Part shown: in pieces, positions 20,471 to 23,982 of the stretch
How the letters are laid out: every line of letters starts with the position of its first letter
How positions within the stretch are numbered: the first letter of the stretch is position 1
Origin: Alphaproteobacteria bacterium
GTDB lineage: Bacteria; Pseudomonadota; Alphaproteobacteria; Rs-D84
DNA: 23,982 bases
Direction: 5' to 3'
Assembly: GCA_017642565.1 (NCBI GenBank)
Contig: JAGCOU010000005.1
Coordinates: forward strand, 1 to 23,982
The notes under the pieces: generated by a model
What the model was told of the DNA's origin: nothing
Databases searched by the model: none
Seen by the model: the letters and a program-made list of their open reading frames with translations, nothing else
Translations under genes and position numbers: made by a program

Positions 20471-20958
20471 ATTTGTTTTAACTGTTCATCAGTAAATTTT
20501 CCCAACACCCAATCGGCAGGATTCATTTGGCTTTCAAAATCACGCGGATGCCCAATACCGATTCGAATTCGTCTGTAATCATTACCAACAGCCACATCAA
20601 TAGATTTTATTCCGTTATGCCCTGCACTGCTGCCACCAACTTTTTCGCGCAGAGTCCCCAATTTTAAATCCATATCATCATGAATCACTATTAAATTTTC
20701 AAGTGGGATTTTATAGAACGCCATTAACGGCCCCACCGCTTCACCACTGTTATTCATAAAAGTTTGAGGTTTTGCCAATATAATTTTCGCCCCGTCCGTT
20801 TCTATGCGTGTGGTTAGTGCATTTTTTTCCTTTTTCCAAGTGGCATCTTTTGGTGCCAGCATATCAACAGCCATAAATCCAACATTATGGCGCGTATTAG
20901 TATATTCAGTTCCTGGATTGCCCAGTCCAACAATTAAAATAGGTTTATTTTTTTGCAT
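20437..20958 (-). CDS. pth: Peptidyl-tRNA hydrolase
   Basis: 173 residues, slightly short for Pth (about 185-195). It cleaves peptidyl-tRNAs that drop off the ribosome. The signature GLGNPGTEYTNTRHNVGF (11-28) contains Asn14 and the catalytic His24. FMNNSG (67-72), HDDMDLKLG (93-101) and GGSSAGHNGIKS (108-119) are all intact. The C-terminal lid helix ends early at ...GVIAALELI. The last 11 codons and stop are encoded opposite the end of the 999-residue gene. Divergent from the barrel gene at 21007, with only 48 bases between starts. Confidence 0.96.
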   Translation of the reverse strand: MQKNKPILIVGLGNPGTEYTNTRHNVGFMAVDMLAPKDATWKKEKNALTTRIETDGAKIILAKPQTFMNNSGEAVGPLMAFYKIPLENLIVIHDDMDLKLGTLREKVGGSSAGHNGIKSIDVAVGNDYRRIRIGIGHPRDFESQMNPADWVLGKFTDEQLKQIYGVIAALELI

Positions 20959-21006
20959 TTCTTCGACCTTTGGTTTATACTATAATATCATATAAAGGAG
21001 AAAAAT

Positions 21007-21573
21007 ATGAAAATAAATTTAACATCTTTAATTTCTATAGTTTCAACTTTGGCTTGTGCTTCTGCTGCAAACGCTGGCGTAATCGCTGATTTTTATGTCG
21101 GCGGTATGGCAGGTGCTGGTGGTCAAACAATGTTCGCAGACCATAAAAACGAAACAGACGCCTCTCGTGTATTTGGTGCCATTGCTGGTATGGATTTGCC
21201 TATATTCAGGGTCGAAGCCGAATACGATTATCTTGCTGCCAAAGATTTCAGCACTAACGCAGCCATGGCAAATATTTATGCAAAAATACCTTCCACAATA
21301 ATTTTACCTTATATTGGTGGCGGTATTGGTATGGTGTTTGGTGGCGATCAAACTTTCAAAGACGCTGGCGTTGAAACAAAATACAAAATTGATACAACAG
21401 CAGCTTACCAAGCTATGCTGGGTGCAACAATCGATGTTTTAGCAATTCCATTAAAATTTGATGTTGAAGGTCGTGTTTTATATGCTCCGGATATTTATGA
21501 AATCCCAGGCACACACACTTCGCCAGATATGTTGCAATACAATGTTCGCGTCAAAGCGCGTTTCATATTCTAG
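21007..21573 (+). CDS. Small outer-membrane beta-barrel protein (OmpA-like fold)
   Basis: 188 residues. Signal peptide MKINLTSLISIVSTLACASAANA (cleavage about residue 23). The mature 165 residues show the strand pattern of an eight-stranded porin-like barrel: FYVGGMAGAGGQTMF, FGAIAGMDLPIFRVEAEYDY, ILPYIGGGIGMVFGG, AMLGATIDVLAIPLKFDVEGR. It ends YNVRVKARFIF with a C-terminal Phe. This size is typical of the Omp25/opacity-type barrels of alphaproteobacteria; function probably structural or adhesive. The ribosome binding site AAAGGAG is strong, and a TATAAT-like -10 lies about 23 bases upstream. The next gene, polA, starts 15 bases after its stop. Confidence 0.82.
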   Translation: MKINLTSLISIVSTLACASAANAGVIADFYVGGMAGAGGQTMFADHKNETDASRVFGAIAGMDLPIFRVEAEYDYLAAKDFSTNAAMANIYAKIPSTIILPYIGGGIGMVFGGDQTFKDAGVETKYKIDTTAAYQAMLGATIDVLAIPLKFDVEGRVLYAPDIYEIPGTHTSPDMLQYNVRVKARFIF

Positions 21574-21588
21574 AAAGGCACAAAATAA

Positions 21589-23982
21589 ATGCTGACTTTG
21601 ATTGACGGAAATTCATTGGTATTCAGGGCATATTACGGAGTACATGGTAATTTAACCAGATCTGATAATATGCCCATTGGCGCAGTATACGGATTTTTTA
21701 ATATGGTTTTGCCGATATTTGCCAATGCCAAAGACAAAGATTCTTTCGTGTGCGTCTTTGACGCATCACGCATCAGTTTTCGTCAAGATATTTACCCATT
21801 ATACAAAACAAACCGCAAAGAAACCCCTGCTGATTTATTACAACAAAGTGAACTTATACGAATCGGCATTCACGAAATGGGTATTCCTGTTCTTTGTATT
21901 CCAGGGGTCGAAGCAGACGATGTCATCGCTACACTCGCAACTAAATATTGTAACATTGATGGCGGAACTCGTATTATAACTGGCGACAAAGATTTAATGC
22001 AATTGGTGTCTAATTGCGTATTTCTTTATGATGGGATGAAGGAAAAAGAAATTCACGAACCAGAAGTTTTTGAAAAATTTGGTGTAAAACCATCCCAGGT
22101 TATTGATGTTCAATCTTTGATGGGTGATTCTACAGATAATGTTCCTGGCGTTCCAGGTATTGGTCCTAAAAAGGCAGCAGAACTCGTCAATGAATTTAAA
22201 TCTCTTGATAATTTATATGCCAATTTAGATTCTGTTAAAAACGAAAGAATTCGCAATTTATTAAAAGAAAATCGTGAACAGGCTTATATTTCCAAACAAC
22301 TCGTCACACTTAAACGTGATGTAGATTTAAGTGGACTAAAAATATCGCCGTTTTGTTTTAATAAAAATGCAGCTCTTGATTTTGTAAAAAATAAAGTTGA
22401 AAGCAAAACCTTAATTGCGAAAATAGAAAAACTTTTTCCTGGCGATAAAATTACTTGCACACCGTCAGTCACAGAATACGAAAAATCTATTTGCCCAGTG
22501 ACAGAAATTCCAACTGCACCCGAAACACCATCGATACTCGGCGAAATGAATATCGTCACAATTTCAAATGAATCTCAGTTGGATGAATTTTTATCGCACA
22601 TAAAAGATATTGTCGCTTTTGATACAGAAACCACTGGATTGAATCAAATTGATGACAAAGTGGTTGGAATATCTTTGGCTTATGATGATACACACGGCGC
22701 ATATATTCCAATAAGACATTTAACTAAATCTATGGATTTATTTGGGGGCGGAAATTTAGCAGCCAATCAATTATCAATTGAAACAGTTTATAAAAAACTG
22801 TGGCCGATATTCACAAACCCAAAGATAACTAAAATCGCGCACAATATTAAATATGATTTACATATCTTGGATAATGAAGGTTGGGATATAACAAAAATAA
22901 AGCCTATTGATGACACAATGTTATTGTCTTATGCTCTGCACGGCGCGTTGCATGGACATGGACTGGATGAACTCGCAGAAAAATATCTGGGGCACCAAGA
23001 CATAAAATTTGAAGATTTATTTGATGCTAAAATCAAAGATTGCGACAGACATTTTGAAACTTTGTCCATTGACACAGCAACCAAATATTCAGGCGAAGAT
23101 TCAATTGTATGTATGGCATTATACAATTTGATGCGCCCGCAATTAAACGAAAATAAAAAATTACGTGAATTATACGAAACTTGCGATTTACCATTATGTC
23201 TTATTTTATGTTTAATGGAAAAACAAGGTGTCGCGGTCAATCGCGAAAGATTAAATCAGTTATCAAGTGTTTTTCATAAACAACTTGAAAAATTAGAAAC
23301 CGAAATATATGATTTGGCTGGTCACGAATTCAATGTGGGCAGCCCAAAACAATTGGCAACCGTATTATTCGAAGAACTGCATTTGCCAGCCAAGAAAAAA
23401 CAATCTACAGATGCAGACACATTAAACGATTTGTTAGACCATCACCCTATTATTGAAAAAATATTAAATTGGCGGTCTATTGCTAAATTAGCGAGCACTT
23501 ATGCAGATGCCCTGCCACACCAAATTGCAAAAGATGGTCGCATACACACAACTTATTTGCAAACCAGCACTAACACAGGCCGCCTATCGAGCAGAAACCC
23601 AAATCTTCAAAATATTCCTATAAAAACAGAACTCGGCGAAGAAATAAGAAAATGTTTTGTCGCATCTCCTAATAAAACTCTAATAAGTGTTGATTATTCA
23701 CAAATACAATTGCGTCTGTTGGCTGATGTAGCAAATGTGACTGTGTTCAAAGAAACCTTTAACGCGGGTCTTGACATTCACGAACAAACTGCGCGTAAAA
23801 TCTTTAATATCCCCGACAGCACGATTGTCCCAAAAGATTTGAGACGCGCCGCAAAAACAATTAACTTTTCTATTATTTACGGAATATCTGCATTTGGATT
23901 GGCGAACCAATTAAATATATCACGCGATGAAGCGAAAAAAATCATAGATTCTTATATGGCAGGCCTGCCAGAAATCAAAGAA
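21589..23982 (+). CDS. polA: DNA polymerase I (partial, 3' end outside window)
   Basis: 798 codons are present; full PolA is about 900-930. The enzyme repairs DNA and replaces RNA primers. The 5'-nuclease domain is intact: LIDGNSLVFRAYYG at 4, GVEADDVIATLA, TGDKDLMQLV, GDSTDNVPGVPGIGPKKAA. The 3'-5' exonuclease keeps its acidic residues in VAFDTETTGL, AHNIKYDLHIL and KYSGEDSI, so proofreading is probably active. The polymerase domain shows TSTNTGRLSSRNPNLQNIP, motif A as DYSQIQLRLLA (usual Glu is Gln707), and the O helix as RRAAKTINFSIIYG (usual Gly after NF is Ser). It follows the barrel gene by 15 bases with AAAGG upstream, so both may share a transcript. Confidence 0.96.
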   Translation, partial: MLTLIDGNSLVFRAYYGVHGNLTRSDNMPIGAVYGFFNMVLPIFANAKDKDSFVCVFDASRISFRQDIYPLYKTNRKETPADLLQQSELIRIGIHEMGIPVLCIPGVEADDVIATLATKYCNIDGGTRIITGDKDLMQLVSNCVFLYDGMKEKEIHEPEVFEKFGVKPSQVIDVQSLMGDSTDNVPGVPGIGPKKAAELVNEFKSLDNLYANLDSVKNERIRNLLKENREQAYISKQLVTLKRDVDLSGLKISPFCFNKNAALDFVKNKVESKTLIAKIEKLFPGDKITCTPSVTEYEKSICPVTEIPTAPETPSILGEMNIVTISNESQLDEFLSHIKDIVAFDTETTGLNQIDDKVVGISLAYDDTHGAYIPIRHLTKSMDLFGGGNLAANQLSIETVYKKLWPIFTNPKITKIAHNIKYDLHILDNEGWDITKIKPIDDTMLLSYALHGALHGHGLDELAEKYLGHQDIKFEDLFDAKIKDCDRHFETLSIDTATKYSGEDSIVCMALYNLMRPQLNENKKLRELYETCDLPLCLILCLMEKQGVAVNRERLNQLSSVFHKQLEKLETEIYDLAGHEFNVGSPKQLATVLFEELHLPAKKKQSTDADTLNDLLDHHPIIEKILNWRSIAKLASTYADALPHQIAKDGRIHTTYLQTSTNTGRLSSRNPNLQNIPIKTELGEEIRKCFVASPNKTLISVDYSQIQLRLLADVANVTVFKETFNAGLDIHEQTARKIFNIPDSTIVPKDLRRAAKTINFSIIYGISAFGLANQLNISRDEAKKIIDSYMAGLPEIKE

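Overview
The window reads as about 24 kb of a low-GC, Gram-negative chromosome. The housekeeping genes (rpsB-tsf, tyrS, pth, polA), signal-peptide proteins ending in Phe like outer-membrane barrels, and lipoboxes suggest an alphaproteobacterium. The many cysteine-rich secreted proteins of unknown function resemble those of uncultured, host-associated alphaproteobacteria. That placement is inference; no 16S rRNA gene is present. Standard code fits all genes, and most starts have an AAGGA/GAGG-type ribosome binding site.

Layout. 1-2441 (minus strand): tRNA-Glu, two secreted proteins sharing a coiled-coil/glycine-rich module, and tRNA-Asp. 2507-2921 (plus): a 40-residue lipoprotein that looks leaderless, tRNA-Leu(UAG), and an interspersed repeat cluster. 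2984-5590 (minus): small membrane proteins, a membrane-anchored repeat protein and a cysteine-rich surface protein. 5803-6494 (plus): tRNA-Arg(UCU) with a duplicated 3' end, then a lipoprotein. 6522-9049: GNAT acetyltransferase, short pyrophosphatase, tyrS and two very small genes. 9124-10979 (minus): the rpsB-tsf operon with a structured leader. 11046-14002: a methyltransferase-like gene divergent from a subtilase-family secreted protease. 14005-17003 (minus): a three-gene envelope operon. 17091-17398 (plus): tRNA-Leu with anticodon AAG and the second repeat cluster. 17471-23982: a 999-residue cysteine-rich secreted protein, pth (overlapping it tail to tail), a small outer-membrane barrel, and polA running off the end.

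The genes fall into two groups: translation/replication housekeeping, and an envelope programme rich in disulfides, coiled coils and barrels. No complete mobile element, CRISPR array or defence system is visible. The most unusual signals are the tRNA-linked repeats (a two-part repeat behind both tRNA-Leu genes and a 32-bp duplication of the tRNA-Arg 3' end), the AAG anticodon, substitutions at conserved active-site positions of DNA polymerase I, promoters that place the transcription start on the start codon, and a repeated C-x6-C motif in the giant secreted protein.
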